Made by a program: the position numbers and the translations under genes
Part shown: piece by piece, positions 1-7,150 of the stretch
Numbering within the stretch: position 1 is the first letter of the stretch
Layout of the letters: each line of letters starts with the position of its first letter
Notes under the pieces: model-generated
The model's database searches: none
Told to the model about the DNA's origin: nothing
The model's input: the letters and a program-made list of their open reading frames with translations, nothing else
Assembly: GCA_030151985.1 (NCBI GenBank)
Contig: JASLDZ010000018.1
Coordinates: 1-14,235, forward strand
DNA from: Caulobacteraceae bacterium
Lineage (GTDB): Bacteria > Pseudomonadota > Alphaproteobacteria > Caulobacterales > Caulobacteraceae
Length of the DNA: 14,235 nucleotides
Direction of reading: 5' to 3'

Positions 1-509
1 TCGGTCTCCAGGAGCACGTGCAGGTCGCCGTGGGTCTCGACCAGGTAGTGCTCGTCGGTGGCGTCGAAGGGCTCCACGTCCTTGACCAGCGGGTGGGTCG
101 GGTCGGCGACGACGACGCGATAGGGCTTGATCGGCGGGTGGGCGATGAACTGGCTGCCCAGCGTCTCCATGAACACCGGCGCCCAGCGCGGCGCGTCCAC
201 CAGCCCGTTCGGCAGCCAGCGCAGGATCGAGTTGGTGCCGTGGAGCGCGTACCAGCGCCCACCCGCCTTCACCCAGTCGCGCAGCGCCTCCTGCACGTGC
301 AGCGGCGGGATCACGTCGCAGGTGTAGGTGACGAGCACGTCGGCGGCTTTGAGCGCGTCGAGGTTGGCGTAGTCCTCGAACACCCGCACGCGCATGCGGT
401 CGTCCTCGGCCATGAGCTTGAGCAGCTCCAGCCGGGCGAAGTCGATGTCGTGGTACTTGCCGCCCGCGACCAGCACCACGTCGATGCGCTTCTTGACGTC
501 AGGCCGCAT
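1..509 (-). CDS. ThuA-like domain protein, 3' end outside window
   Basis: Only the N-terminal part (about 169 residues) is inside the window; the gene runs off the left edge. The reading frame opens with MRPDVKKRIDVVLVAGGKYH and continues open to base 1. It resembles the ThuA-like, class I glutamine amidotransferase-like flavodoxin fold: a beta strand ending in AGGKYHD, a strand VLVTYTCDV, the segment GGRWYALHGTNS near residue 90, and GSQFIAHPP followed by the DPTHPLVKD stretch typical of the family. ThuA-like proteins are tied to sugar or glycoside catabolism in several bacteria, but most have no proven reaction, so no specific function is claimed. The ATG was chosen because GGAG lies six bases upstream. 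A REP-like element separates it from the SDR gene upstream on the same strand, so co-transcription is uncertain. Confidence 0.75.
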   Translation of the reverse strand, partial: MRPDVKKRIDVVLVAGGKYHDIDFARLELLKLMAEDDRMRVRVFEDYANLDALKAADVLVTYTCDVIPPLHVQEALRDWVKAGGRWYALHGTNSILRWLPNGLVDAPRWAPVFMETLGSQFIAHPPIKPYRVVVADPTHPLVKDVEPFDATDEHYLVETHGDLHVLLET

Positions 510-528
510 CGCGCGCTCCAAAGACTTG

Positions 529-657
529 CCCCCTCAGACCGTCGGCTTCGCCTCCGGCCAGCTCCCCCGCGCGCGGGGGAGCTCTGAGAGCTCGGCGCTC
601 CGCTTCCAGGCCGCCCCCGCCTGCGGGGGAGGAGCCGCCGTCAGGCGGCGGAGGGGG
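529..657. repeat. REP-like composite palindromic intergenic element
   Basis: The gap between the SDR stop and the ThuA-like start is filled by nested inverted repeats. The outer ends CCCCCTC (529-535) and GAGGGGG (651-657) are exact complements. Inside lie a perfect 24-base palindrome at 560-583 (half-site AGCTCCCCCGCG), a G+C hairpin at 614-629 (CCCCCGC/GCGGGGG) and a third hairpin at 634-649 (GCCGCC-GTCA-GGCGGC). A mini-hairpin GGC-TTC-GCC sits at 544-552. The layout is like REP/REPIN-type extragenic repeats, and the CCCCCTCAG...CTCCCCC pattern is familiar from Caulobacterales intergenic regions. It may act as a transcription attenuator after the SDR gene. Only one copy is in the window, so dispersal across the genome is inferred. 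Confidence 0.6.
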
Positions 658-682
658 CATGTGTCCGAACATCGCCCGCGCC

Positions 683-1444
683 TCAGTACTGCACGCGCTT
701 GGTCGTGCCGCCGTCGATGACGAGGTTGGTCCCCGTCATGAAGCGGCAGGCGGGGCTCGCCACGAAGGCGATCGCCTTGCCGACCTCCTCGCCCGTGCCC
801 ATCCGGCCCATCGGGATGGTCTTGAGCGTGCCTTCGTAGAGGTGGCCCATGTGGGTCTTGATCATGTCCCACGCCCCGCCCTCGATGAAGATCGGGCCGG
901 GGGAGACGGTGTTGACGCGGATGCCCTTGGGCGCAAGCGATTGCGCCAGCGCCGAGGCGTAGTTGATCACCGCCGCCTTCATGGCGTTGTAGGCCTGGGG
1001 CCCGAAGAAGTCCTCCAGCGCTGCGGTGGACGAGATCGCCACGATCGAGCCGGCCTTCGACTTCTCCAAGTGCGGCAGCGCCGCCTCGATCCCGCGGAAG
1101 GTGGCCAGGACGTCCAGGTCCATCGTCTTCTTCCACGTCTCCTCGCTGGCCGGGCCGCCACCGGCCGAGGCGAAGGAGATGAAGATGTCGCAGCCGCCGA
1201 GCTGGCCCGCCGCCTGGTCGACCCACGCGCGGTAGGCGGCGCCGTCCGCCATGTCGACGGCGGCGCCGAACGCCTGCACGCCCTTGCCCTTCAGCGAGGT
1301 GACCGCCGCGTCCACGCCGTCTTGCCCACGGGCGCAGATCGCGACGTCGCAGCCCTCGCCCGCGAGCGCCTCGGCGGTGGCGCGGCCGATGCCCTTGCTG
1401 GCCCCCGCCAGCACGGCCTTCATGCCCCTGAGCCCCAAATCCAT
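683..1444 (-). CDS. SDR family NAD(P)-dependent oxidoreductase
   Basis: A 253-residue classical short-chain dehydrogenase/reductase. It has the Rossmann glycine motif GASKGIG (residues 14-20), the catalytic Ser139 in the strand SIVAISST, and the Tyr152-x3-Lys156 pair in YNAMK, 13 residues after the serine as expected. PGPIF and the C-terminal GTNLVIDGG are also typical. The usual NNAG after beta-4 is replaced by FASAGG, a tolerated but less common variant. It probably oxidises or reduces a hydroxyl/keto group in a catabolic pathway; the substrate is unknown. The ATG at 1444 is preceded by GGAGG with a five-base spacer. A longer GTG start at 1471 would lie upstream of that site and is less likely. 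It is divergent from the acyl-CoA dehydrogenase, with which it shares a 122-base promoter region containing an operator-like inverted repeat. Confidence 0.93.
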   Translation of the reverse strand: MDLGLRGMKAVLAGASKGIGRATAEALAGEGCDVAICARGQDGVDAAVTSLKGKGVQAFGAAVDMADGAAYRAWVDQAAGQLGGCDIFISFASAGGGPASEETWKKTMDLDVLATFRGIEAALPHLEKSKAGSIVAISSTAALEDFFGPQAYNAMKAAVINYASALAQSLAPKGIRVNTVSPGPIFIEGGAWDMIKTHMGHLYEGTLKTIPMGRMGTGEEVGKAIAFVASPACRFMTGTNLVIDGGTTKRVQY

Positions 1445-1472
1445 GGCATCCTCCGCCCGTGCTCGCCGCACT

Positions 1473-1503
1473 CGGAAAAAACCGGACGGCTTGTCTTTTT
1501 CCG
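1473..1503. promoter_or_regulatory. Candidate TetR operator in SDR/acyl-CoA dehydrogenase divergent promoter
   Basis: The ends CGGAAAAA (1473-1480) and TTTTTCCG (1496-1503) form an exact 8-bp inverted repeat around the core AACCGGACGGCTTGTC (1480-1495). That core recurs with one mismatch just upstream of the tetR gene (2787-2802). A looser 26-base match (20/26 identical, inverted) lies in the Rieske/MFS promoter. A possible -35 (TTGTCT, 1491-1496) and -10 (TAGAGT, 1512-1517) for the acyl-CoA dehydrogenase overlap its right side, though the spacer is short (15). Binding by the neighbouring TetR protein is inference. Confidence 0.55.
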
Positions 1504-1566
1504 TTCGATACTAGAGTTTCGTCGGCGGCGAAGCGCAAGTGAAAAGCGCGGGTGGGGAGTGCGATC

Positions 1567-2760
1567 ATGGACGTGCGGCTGGCGCCGGAGGACGAGGCGT
1601 TCCGCTCCGGGGTCCGCCGCTTCCTGGACGAGACGTTCACGCCCGACCTGCGCGAGGCCTCCGCCCGGCAGGCGGGCGTGTTCGCCGAGCCGCAGGTGAA
1701 CCGCCGCTGGCACCGCATCCTCTACGAGCAAGGCTGGATCGCGCCCGCCTGGCCGGTGGAACACGGCGGCGCGGGCTTCACGCCGGTGCAGCGCTACCTG
1801 TTCGAGTCCGAACTGGCGGCGGCGGGCACGCCCTCCATCCCGGCCATGGGGCTGCAGATGTGCGGACCCGTCCTGATCGGGCACGGCACGCCGGAGCAGC
1901 AGGCGCGCCATCTGCCCGCGATCCTGTCGGGGGACGCCTACTGGTGCCAAGGCTACTCCGAACCCGGCTCAGGCTCCGACCTCGCCTCGCTCCAGTGCCG
2001 CGCCGTGCGCGACGGCGACGACTACGTCGTGGAGGGGACCAAGATCTGGACCACCCACGCCCACCACGCCAACTGGATGTTCCTGCTGGTCCGCACCTCG
2101 ACCGAGGGCAAGCCGCAGCAGGGGATCACCTTCCTGCTGCTCGACATGGCGACGCCCGGCCTGACGGTGAAGCCGATCGTCTCGATCTCGGGCGAGCACG
2201 AGGTGAACCAGTGCTTCTTCGACGGCGTGCGCATCCCGGTCGCCAACCGCGTGGGCGCGGAGAACGACGGTTGGACCGTCGCCAAGTACCTGCTGCAGTT
2301 CGAGCGGGGAGGAGGCTTCCAGGGCGCGCGGCTGAAGACGGCGCTGAGGCGGATCAAGGCGATCGTGCGCGACGCCTTCGCCGGTGACGACGCCCGCGCC
2401 TTCCGCCGCCGCCTCGCCGAACTGGAGGCGGAGGTGGAGGCGATGGCGTTCGGCGAGATGCGGGTGATCTCCGGTCTCTCCACCGGCGCGCCGGTCAGCG
2501 ACGCCACCGCGTCCATGCTGAAGCTGAAGGCCAGCGAGACGATGCAGAAGGTCACCGAACTGGCGCTGGAGGCGCTGGGCGTCTACGCGCCGGCCGACCA
2601 GCGCGACGCGCTGGGCGCCGGAGCCAACGCGGCGGCGGTGGGGCCGGGGTGGGGCCTGACGACCACCGCGCGCTACCTGAACAGCCGCGCCGCCTCCATC
2701 TACGGCGGATCGAGCGAGGTGCAGCGCAACATCTTGGCGCGCACCGCGCTGGGTCTGTAG
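1567..2760 (+). CDS. Acyl-CoA dehydrogenase family protein
   Basis: A 397-residue flavoprotein of normal length for the acyl-CoA dehydrogenase family, which introduces an alpha-beta double bond into acyl-CoA thioesters and passes electrons to ETF. It shows the N-terminal helical domain, the FAD/substrate motif YSEPGSGSDLAS (130-141), KIWTTHAH (159-166) in the beta domain, and the C-terminal YGGSSEVQRNILA (379-391). The glutamate used as base in medium-chain enzymes (YEG) is glycine here. Glu246 in LLQFERGGG sits where isovaleryl-CoA-type enzymes carry theirs (LERLVLAGG), so it is the likely base. ATG at 1567 was chosen over an upstream GTG (1552) because GGGGAG precedes it by seven bases. The gene is divergent from the SDR and followed after 55 bases by tetR. 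The true acyl substrate is unknown. Confidence 0.93.
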   Translation: MDVRLAPEDEAFRSGVRRFLDETFTPDLREASARQAGVFAEPQVNRRWHRILYEQGWIAPAWPVEHGGAGFTPVQRYLFESELAAAGTPSIPAMGLQMCGPVLIGHGTPEQQARHLPAILSGDAYWCQGYSEPGSGSDLASLQCRAVRDGDDYVVEGTKIWTTHAHHANWMFLLVRTSTEGKPQQGITFLLLDMATPGLTVKPIVSISGEHEVNQCFFDGVRIPVANRVGAENDGWTVAKYLLQFERGGGFQGARLKTALRRIKAIVRDAFAGDDARAFRRRLAELEAEVEAMAFGEMRVISGLSTGAPVSDATASMLKLKASETMQKVTELALEALGVYAPADQRDALGAGANAAAVGPGWGLTTTARYLNSRAASIYGGSSEVQRNILARTALGL

Positions 2761-2786
2761 AGAAGGCGACCGGCGGGCGCGTCCGT

Positions 2787-2802
2787 AACCGGACGGCCTG
2801 TC
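2787..2802. promoter_or_regulatory. Candidate TetR operator upstream of tetR
   Basis: AACCGGACGGCCTGTC matches the core in the SDR/acyl-CoA dehydrogenase promoter at 15 of 16 positions, in the same orientation. It ends 13 bases before the tetR ATG, where a bound repressor would block initiation or elongation, consistent with autoregulation. Being downstream of the acyl-CoA dehydrogenase, it could also separate tetR expression from read-through. The function is inferred from position and repetition only. Confidence 0.5.
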
Positions 2803-2815
2803 GAGGGGGACCGGG

Positions 2816-3499
2816 ATGGCGCGAAGCCACGAAGCGAAACTGGCGGAGCTCGAGCCCGAGGGCCTCGGAGTCGAGGGGGCGAGCTGGCAGCAGCGCAAGA
2901 GCGTGCAGACCCGCATCGCCGTGCTTGAAGCGGCCGTCGACTGTCTCGAAAAGTACGGCTACGCCAACACCACCACCCAGGTGATCGCCGCCACCGCCGA
3001 GATCTCCCGCGGCGCGATGCTGCACCACTACGCGACCAAACAGGAGCTGATCTCCGCCGTCATCGACTACACCTTCTACAAGCGGATGGAGAACTTCCTC
3101 GCCCGGATCAAAGCTCTGTCGGAAGTCGAGAGGATCGAAGAGCACGCGGGGATCGAGCTCTACTGGCAGAGCCTGCTCACCCGCGAATACGCCGCCTACC
3201 TCGAGCTGACCATGGCCAGCCGCACCGATGCCGAGCTGCGCGAGATCTTCCTGCCCAAGGCGCGTCGCTACGACCGGGTCGAGCGCGAGGCGGTGCTGGG
3301 CGTCTTCCCCGAGTGGCAGGCGAACGTCGAACGCTACGAGCTGGCCATGGACTACTGCATCGCGGCCATGGAGGGCCTGCTGCTCAACCGCGACATCTGG
3401 GACAACCGCGAGCGCCGCGTGCGGCTGCGCGCGTTCATCTCGCGCACGCTCCTGGCGCTGCGCGACTCGGAGGGCGCGACGGCTCTGGCCGCGGAATGA
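2816..3499 (+). CDS. TetR/AcrR family transcriptional regulator
   Basis: A 227-residue one-domain repressor type. After a charged 30-residue N-terminal extension comes the TetR helix-turn-helix: RIAVLEAAVDCLEKYGYANTT, then a recognition region ending in SRGAMLHHYATKQELISAVI (about 64-83). The remaining residues are helical and would form the ligand-binding/dimer domain. TetR proteins usually repress nearby catabolic or efflux genes and release DNA on binding a small ligand. Here the neighbours are an acyl-CoA dehydrogenase, an SDR, a Rieske operon and an MFS transporter. A repeated operator-like sequence precedes this gene and the two divergent promoters, so the protein is probably the local regulator. 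ATG 2816 follows GAGGGGGA. Its stop is only four bases from the convergent stop of the AcoC-like gene. Confidence 0.92.
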   Translation: MARSHEAKLAELEPEGLGVEGASWQQRKSVQTRIAVLEAAVDCLEKYGYANTTTQVIAATAEISRGAMLHHYATKQELISAVIDYTFYKRMENFLARIKALSEVERIEEHAGIELYWQSLLTREYAAYLELTMASRTDAELREIFLPKARRYDRVEREAVLGVFPEWQANVERYELAMDYCIAAMEGLLLNRDIWDNRERRVRLRAFISRTLLALRDSEGATALAAE

Positions 3500-3503
3500 T
3501 CGG

Positions 3504-4616
3504 CTAGAGCCCCGCGGCGATCAGCGCATTCACCTGCGCGGCCTGCTCGAGGTGGGGCAGGTGGCCGGCGTCCGCGATCCAGCTCACGCGCCAGCCGGGG
3601 GGCAGGGCGGCCGCGTCCGGCGCGCCGACGATGCGGTCGTCCTTCGAGGCGACGACGTGGGCCGGCGGCAGGGCGGCGAGGTCGATCGCGCTCCTGTCGG
3701 CGCCGGACGCCATGCGGTCGCGGAGCACGGCCAGCGCCTCGTCCGCGCCGTCGGTGCGTTTGAACTTCAGCATGTCCTCGACCATGTCGCGGCTGACGCT
3801 CTGCGGGTCGGCGACCAGCAGCTCCAGCACGGGCTTGAGGCTGCGCGCCTTCTGGGCCTCGACCACGCCGTCCAGGAACTCCGCGTTCAACGTTCCGCCC
3901 GGCAGGTAGGCGGGGGCGATCAGCACCAGCCCCCTCGCGAACTCCGGCCGCGCCTGCGCCAGCCGCATGGCGACCGCCGCGCCCAGCGAGTGGCCGACCA
4001 GCGTCGCGCGGGTTACGCCCAACCCGTCGAGCGCGGCCCCCACGTCCCTCGCCAGGGCGTCCAGCGAGCCGTCGCCCACGTCCTTGGTCGAGCCGCCGTG
4101 GCCGGGAAGGTCGACCGCGATCACCGGCGCCTTGGCGGCGATCGCCTCGATGTTGAACAGCCAATTGTTCAGGTCGCCGGAGTAGCCGTGGATCAGCACC
4201 ACGGGGCGGTCCTCGTCCCGCGGCCCCGCGCGGCCGACCCGCAGCGAGCGTCCGCCGCCGATGTCCACCTGCTCCAGCGCCAGCGCGTCGGCCGCCGCCT
4301 CGCCCGGTCCCTCAGTCTCGAAGCGGGCCTGGAACTCGGAGACGAAGGCGTCGAGCTCGGCGTCGCTTACCGTGGGCTCGGCCAGCACGCCCATCAGCCC
4401 GCCGATGGGCAGGGTCTCGCCGCCCGCGGCCACGATGCGGCGGAGCGTTCCCGAGGCCGGGCTCTCGCCCACGTTGGTGATCTTGGAGGTCTCCACCTCG
4501 AACAGCTCGTCGCCCTCGGCGACCGCCTCGCCCTCGCGCTTCAGCCAATCGACGACGGTGCCCTCCTGCATGGAGAGGCCCCACTTGGGCATGCGCAGGG
4601 GGATGATGCCGGCCAT
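3504..4616 (-). CDS. acoC: AcoC-like protein: lipoyl domain fused to alpha/beta hydrolase
   Basis: A 370-residue protein with two visible domains. Residues 1-80 form a biotinyl/lipoyl domain with the lipoyl-lysine motif ETSKI (Lys45) and the entry MPKWGLSMQEGTV. Residues about 135-370 form an alpha/beta hydrolase: oxyanion region HGYSGDLNNW, nucleophile Ser210 in GHSLGA, probable acid Asp327 in KDDRIVG, and His352 in AGHLPH. There is no peripheral subunit-binding domain and no CoA acyltransferase domain. This order and length fit AcoC, the E2 component of acetoin dehydrogenase in Pseudomonas and Ralstonia. No E1 (acoA/acoB) or E3 gene is nearby; instead it ends an operon headed by a Rieske oxygenase and an NmrA-like gene (18-base gap). 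The symbol reflects architecture; a role in acetoin use is doubtful here. ATG 4616 has AGGA six bases upstream. Confidence 0.85.
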   Translation of the reverse strand: MAGIIPLRMPKWGLSMQEGTVVDWLKREGEAVAEGDELFEVETSKITNVGESPASGTLRRIVAAGGETLPIGGLMGVLAEPTVSDAELDAFVSEFQARFETEGPGEAAADALALEQVDIGGGRSLRVGRAGPRDEDRPVVLIHGYSGDLNNWLFNIEAIAAKAPVIAVDLPGHGGSTKDVGDGSLDALARDVGAALDGLGVTRATLVGHSLGAAVAMRLAQARPEFARGLVLIAPAYLPGGTLNAEFLDGVVEAQKARSLKPVLELLVADPQSVSRDMVEDMLKFKRTDGADEALAVLRDRMASGADRSAIDLAALPPAHVVASKDDRIVGAPDAAALPPGWRVSWIADAGHLPHLEQAAQVNALIAAGL

Positions 4617-4634
4617 CGCGGGTCCTGGAGAGGG

Positions 4635-5564
4635 TCAGCCCGCGGGCGGGCGGCGGCCGCCGAGCGACCAATCCTGCCGCTTCGCCCACGCGGCCATCGT
4701 CTCTGTCCGAAGCGGGATCAGCGCGTTCAGCGCGTCCAAGTCCACCTCGAACGGCTTGTGCGGCGCACGGTTGGTGAACTCGTAGAACTCCTTGAAGCGC
4801 TCGGCCGTCGCGGGTCGGTGCTCCGGCGGGATGGCGTCGCCGAAGGCGGCCGTCAGCGCCTTTCCGAACGCGGCGGGTTCGGACTGGCGGTAGACCACGG
4901 GCTTGCCGAGCGCGCCGCTGAGGACCTCGGCGACCTGCGTCGGGACCAGCCGCTCCGGGCCGCCGAGCGCGATCCGCTTTCCGAGCAGGTCGGGCCGGTC
5001 GAGCACGGCGATCATGTACCGCGCCACGTCGTCCAGGCTGATCCAGTTGGCGGCGAGGTCAGGCCGGTGGGGATAGGTGTAGGCGCCGTCGTTGACGATC
5101 GAGGGCAGCGCCCAATTGGTCAGCAGGTTGTCCATGAACAGCACCGGCCGCACGATGGTGTAGGGCGCGCCGCTGTCGGCCAGCGCGTCCTCCTGCGCCT
5201 TGATGGAGTCGTAGGCGAGGTCGCCCGTCGGCTCGTCTGACGTTCCCAGGCTCGTGTTCATCACCATGCGGCCGACGCCGGCGGCGATGGCGGCGCGCGC
5301 CAGCCGCCGCACCCGTTCCACCGGATCGGCGAACTGGATCAGGGGATGGGTGTAGAAGGCGGCCTCCGCCCCCTCCATCGCGCGGCGCAGGGAGTCCTCG
5401 TCGTCCAGGTCAGCGGAGACGACCTCGGCGTTCGCCATCTCTTCGCCCAGGAACGGGTCGGGACGGCGCGAGACCGCGCGCGGAGCGAACCCCGCGCGCG
5501 AAAGCTGGCGCACTTGGGCCAGGCCTTGCCTGCCGCTGGCGGAGAAGACGGTGACGACGCGCAC
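4635..5564 (-). CDS. NmrA-like NAD(P)-binding atypical SDR
   Basis: A 309-residue atypical short-chain dehydrogenase of the NmrA/NAD(P)-binding group. The N-terminal strand MRVVTVFSASGRQG carries the GxxGxxG-like nucleotide loop (SASGRQG, 8-14). It is followed by RAVSRRP, an ADLDDEDSLRRAMEG segment and YTHPLIQF, all as in NmrA-type proteins. The canonical YxxxK is represented at most by YDSIKAQE, which keeps Tyr and Lys in the right spacing. Later features are APYTIVRPVLFMDN and the NWISLDDVARYM stretch. Such proteins act as redox sensors or as reductases/isomerases; which applies is not visible. The GTG start at 5564 lies four bases beyond the stop of the Rieske gene, with a weak AAGG upstream, so translation is probably coupled. 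The AcoC-like gene follows 18 bases later. Confidence 0.88.
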   Translation of the reverse strand: MRVVTVFSASGRQGLAQVRQLSRAGFAPRAVSRRPDPFLGEEMANAEVVSADLDDEDSLRRAMEGAEAAFYTHPLIQFADPVERVRRLARAAIAAGVGRMVMNTSLGTSDEPTGDLAYDSIKAQEDALADSGAPYTIVRPVLFMDNLLTNWALPSIVNDGAYTYPHRPDLAANWISLDDVARYMIAVLDRPDLLGKRIALGGPERLVPTQVAEVLSGALGKPVVYRQSEPAAFGKALTAAFGDAIPPEHRPATAERFKEFYEFTNRAPHKPFEVDLDALNALIPLRTETMAAWAKRQDWSLGGRRPPAG

Positions 5565-5568
5565 GGTC

Positions 5569-6984
5569 TCACGCCTTGTCGAAGCGGGCCAGGTACTTGT
5601 CGAGCGTGCGGTGGAAGTGGCGGATGCGGATCTCCTGGTAGTCGCCCAGGTTCACCTCGCCGGTCTTCGACGCCTTCAGCCCGTCCTGCACGAACGGCAG
5701 GTTGGCCATGTCCTGGTCGAAGATCGAGCCCAGCGTCCCCAGCTCCGCCGCCGCGGTCCACGGCTGGTCGTCGTTGAGCAGGTGCATCGTCACCGCCTTT
5801 CGATCGCTCAGGTCGGCGCCCTTCTTGTCGCGGGCGATGATGCGGACCTCCATCAGGGTGGAGTCCTGGTCCGGCCAGGGGCGCCAGCGGTAGACGATGT
5901 TGGGCATGTAACCGCCCCAGGGCGCGAAGTTGGGGAACACGTTGTAGGTGAAGGCGTCGAGCAGCTCGGCGTCGGTGGCGTCGCTGTGGTCGTAACCCGT
6001 GCTCTCGGTGTAGCGGTCGCGGTTGGCGGCGGCCATCGCGCGGCGCGCGGTCTCGCCCTCGGGCACCTTGACGTCCAGCCCGGGGCCGCCCGCGCGGCCG
6101 TTGTACTTCAGGAACTCGTCGACGATCCACTGGTCGGGCTTCTCGTTGTCCGCCAGGTGGGGCGACTTCACGGCGAAGGGCGTCAGCGCCACGTTCACGT
6201 GGTCGCCGTAGACGTTGTAGCGGGTGTTGGCGTCGCCGGTGAACGGCAGGATCTGCGGGTGGGTGACCACCGAGTGCCAGGCTTCCATGAAGGCCTCGGC
6301 GACCGCCTTCCAGTTGGCGTGGATCACCTTGCCGACCCAGATCACGGTCGAGCATTCCTCGTGCCGCCAGCGCTTGAACTGCTCCGGCAGGGGCGCGAGG
6401 TACTCCTCGAGCGTCGGCCCGCCCTCGGCCTCCTTCAGGAAGACGTAGCCGCCCCAGCGGCCGACCTGCGCCTCCGGCAGCTGCATGGAGGCGTCCGACA
6501 GGTGGCCGAAGTCCCAGCGGCAGGGGATCTCCTTCAGCGAGCCGTCGGTGTTCCAGGTGAAGCCGTGGAACGGGCACTTGAAGTCCTTTGACCAGCCCGA
6601 ATCCAGCCGCAGCTTGCGCCCCCGGTGCAGGCAGACGTTGTGGAAGGCGCGCACGCTCCCGTCCGCCTGGCGTGTGACGAGGTAGGAGCGCCCCGCGTTC
6701 TCGTAGAGCTCCACGTCGCCGGCGTTGGGGATGTCCTCCTCGCGGCAGGCGAACTGCCACACGTTCGGCCATAGGGCGCGCAGCTCCCGCTGGAAGAACT
6801 CAGGGCTGGTGTAGCGCTCGGCCGCCAGGGGGGCCGAGCCCATGTACTCGTAGGCGTCCTGCTTCAGGAATTCCGGCGGCGGACGCGAATCCGCCTCCAT
6901 GAACTCCGCCCAGCCGTCGCCCGGACAGCGGGCGAGGCCCCCCGAAACCTGGCCGCCGAGAAGCTGATCGCCGTCGTGGGCCAT
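5569..6984 (-). CDS. Rieske-type aromatic ring-hydroxylating oxygenase alpha subunit
   Basis: A 471-residue oxygenase component. The Rieske [2Fe-2S] cluster motif is complete: Cys118-x-His120, then 16 residues, then Cys137-x2-His140 (NVCLHRGRK ... KCPFHGF). The mononuclear iron site is in NWKAVAEAFMEAWHSVVTHP, with His237 and His242 in H-x4-H spacing and Glu234 at the usual bridging-acid position. Asp423 or Asp425 in FDQDMANLPFVQ is the probable third ligand. These enzymes hydroxylate aromatic rings or other hydrophobic substrates using electrons from a ferredoxin/reductase. No such partner and no beta subunit is in the window. ATG 6984 was chosen because GGGAGG precedes it by seven bases; the frame stays open upstream but without such a site. 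It heads a three-gene operon and is divergent from the MFS gene. Confidence 0.93.
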   Translation of the reverse strand: MAHDGDQLLGGQVSGGLARCPGDGWAEFMEADSRPPPEFLKQDAYEYMGSAPLAAERYTSPEFFQRELRALWPNVWQFACREEDIPNAGDVELYENAGRSYLVTRQADGSVRAFHNVCLHRGRKLRLDSGWSKDFKCPFHGFTWNTDGSLKEIPCRWDFGHLSDASMQLPEAQVGRWGGYVFLKEAEGGPTLEEYLAPLPEQFKRWRHEECSTVIWVGKVIHANWKAVAEAFMEAWHSVVTHPQILPFTGDANTRYNVYGDHVNVALTPFAVKSPHLADNEKPDQWIVDEFLKYNGRAGGPGLDVKVPEGETARRAMAAANRDRYTESTGYDHSDATDAELLDAFTYNVFPNFAPWGGYMPNIVYRWRPWPDQDSTLMEVRIIARDKKGADLSDRKAVTMHLLNDDQPWTAAAELGTLGSIFDQDMANLPFVQDGLKASKTGEVNLGDYQEIRIRHFHRTLDKYLARFDKA

Positions 6985-7027
6985 GACGCGCCCTCCCGAA
7001 GAATTCGCAGCACCGTCCTCCACGGCC

Positions 7028-7053
7028 CGAAAAAAGGCAAGCCTGCTTGTTTT
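7028..7053. promoter_or_regulatory. Candidate TetR operator in Rieske/MFS divergent promoter
   Basis: The perfect palindrome CAAGC-CT-GCTTG (7038-7049) is flanked by an A-run (7030-7035) and a T-rich run (7050-7053 onward). Read on the minus strand, these 26 bases match 1478-1503 of the SDR/acyl-CoA dehydrogenase promoter at 20 positions, including GGCTTG(C/T)CTTTTT. The site lies between the divergent Rieske and MFS genes, 44 bases from the Rieske ATG. Shared control with the other two sites is inferred. Confidence 0.45.
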
Positions 7054-7150
7054 CATTTTGGGTGGACGGTCTCTTGCCCGGAGCACCCGTTGCTCCGCTA
7101 GGCGACGCGCGGTAGCCACTGAGGGTGGACAGCGGCAGGACGATCGCCAC

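Noticed and set aside
534..1718. Minus-strand 394-codon open frame across the SDR region
   Set aside because: Shadow frame of the SDR gene; glycine/arginine-rich, no domain, and it runs through the REP-like element and the divergent promoter.
3228..5240. Very long plus-strand open frame (670 codons)
   Set aside because: It is antisense to the AcoC-like and NmrA-like genes, is rich in Arg/His/Gly/Ala as expected of GC-rich shadow frames, and shows no domain.
6983..7150. Upstream extension of the MFS frame
   Set aside because: Overlaps the Rieske start and the operator-like palindrome, and encodes a polar Arg-rich stretch unlike an MFS N-terminus.
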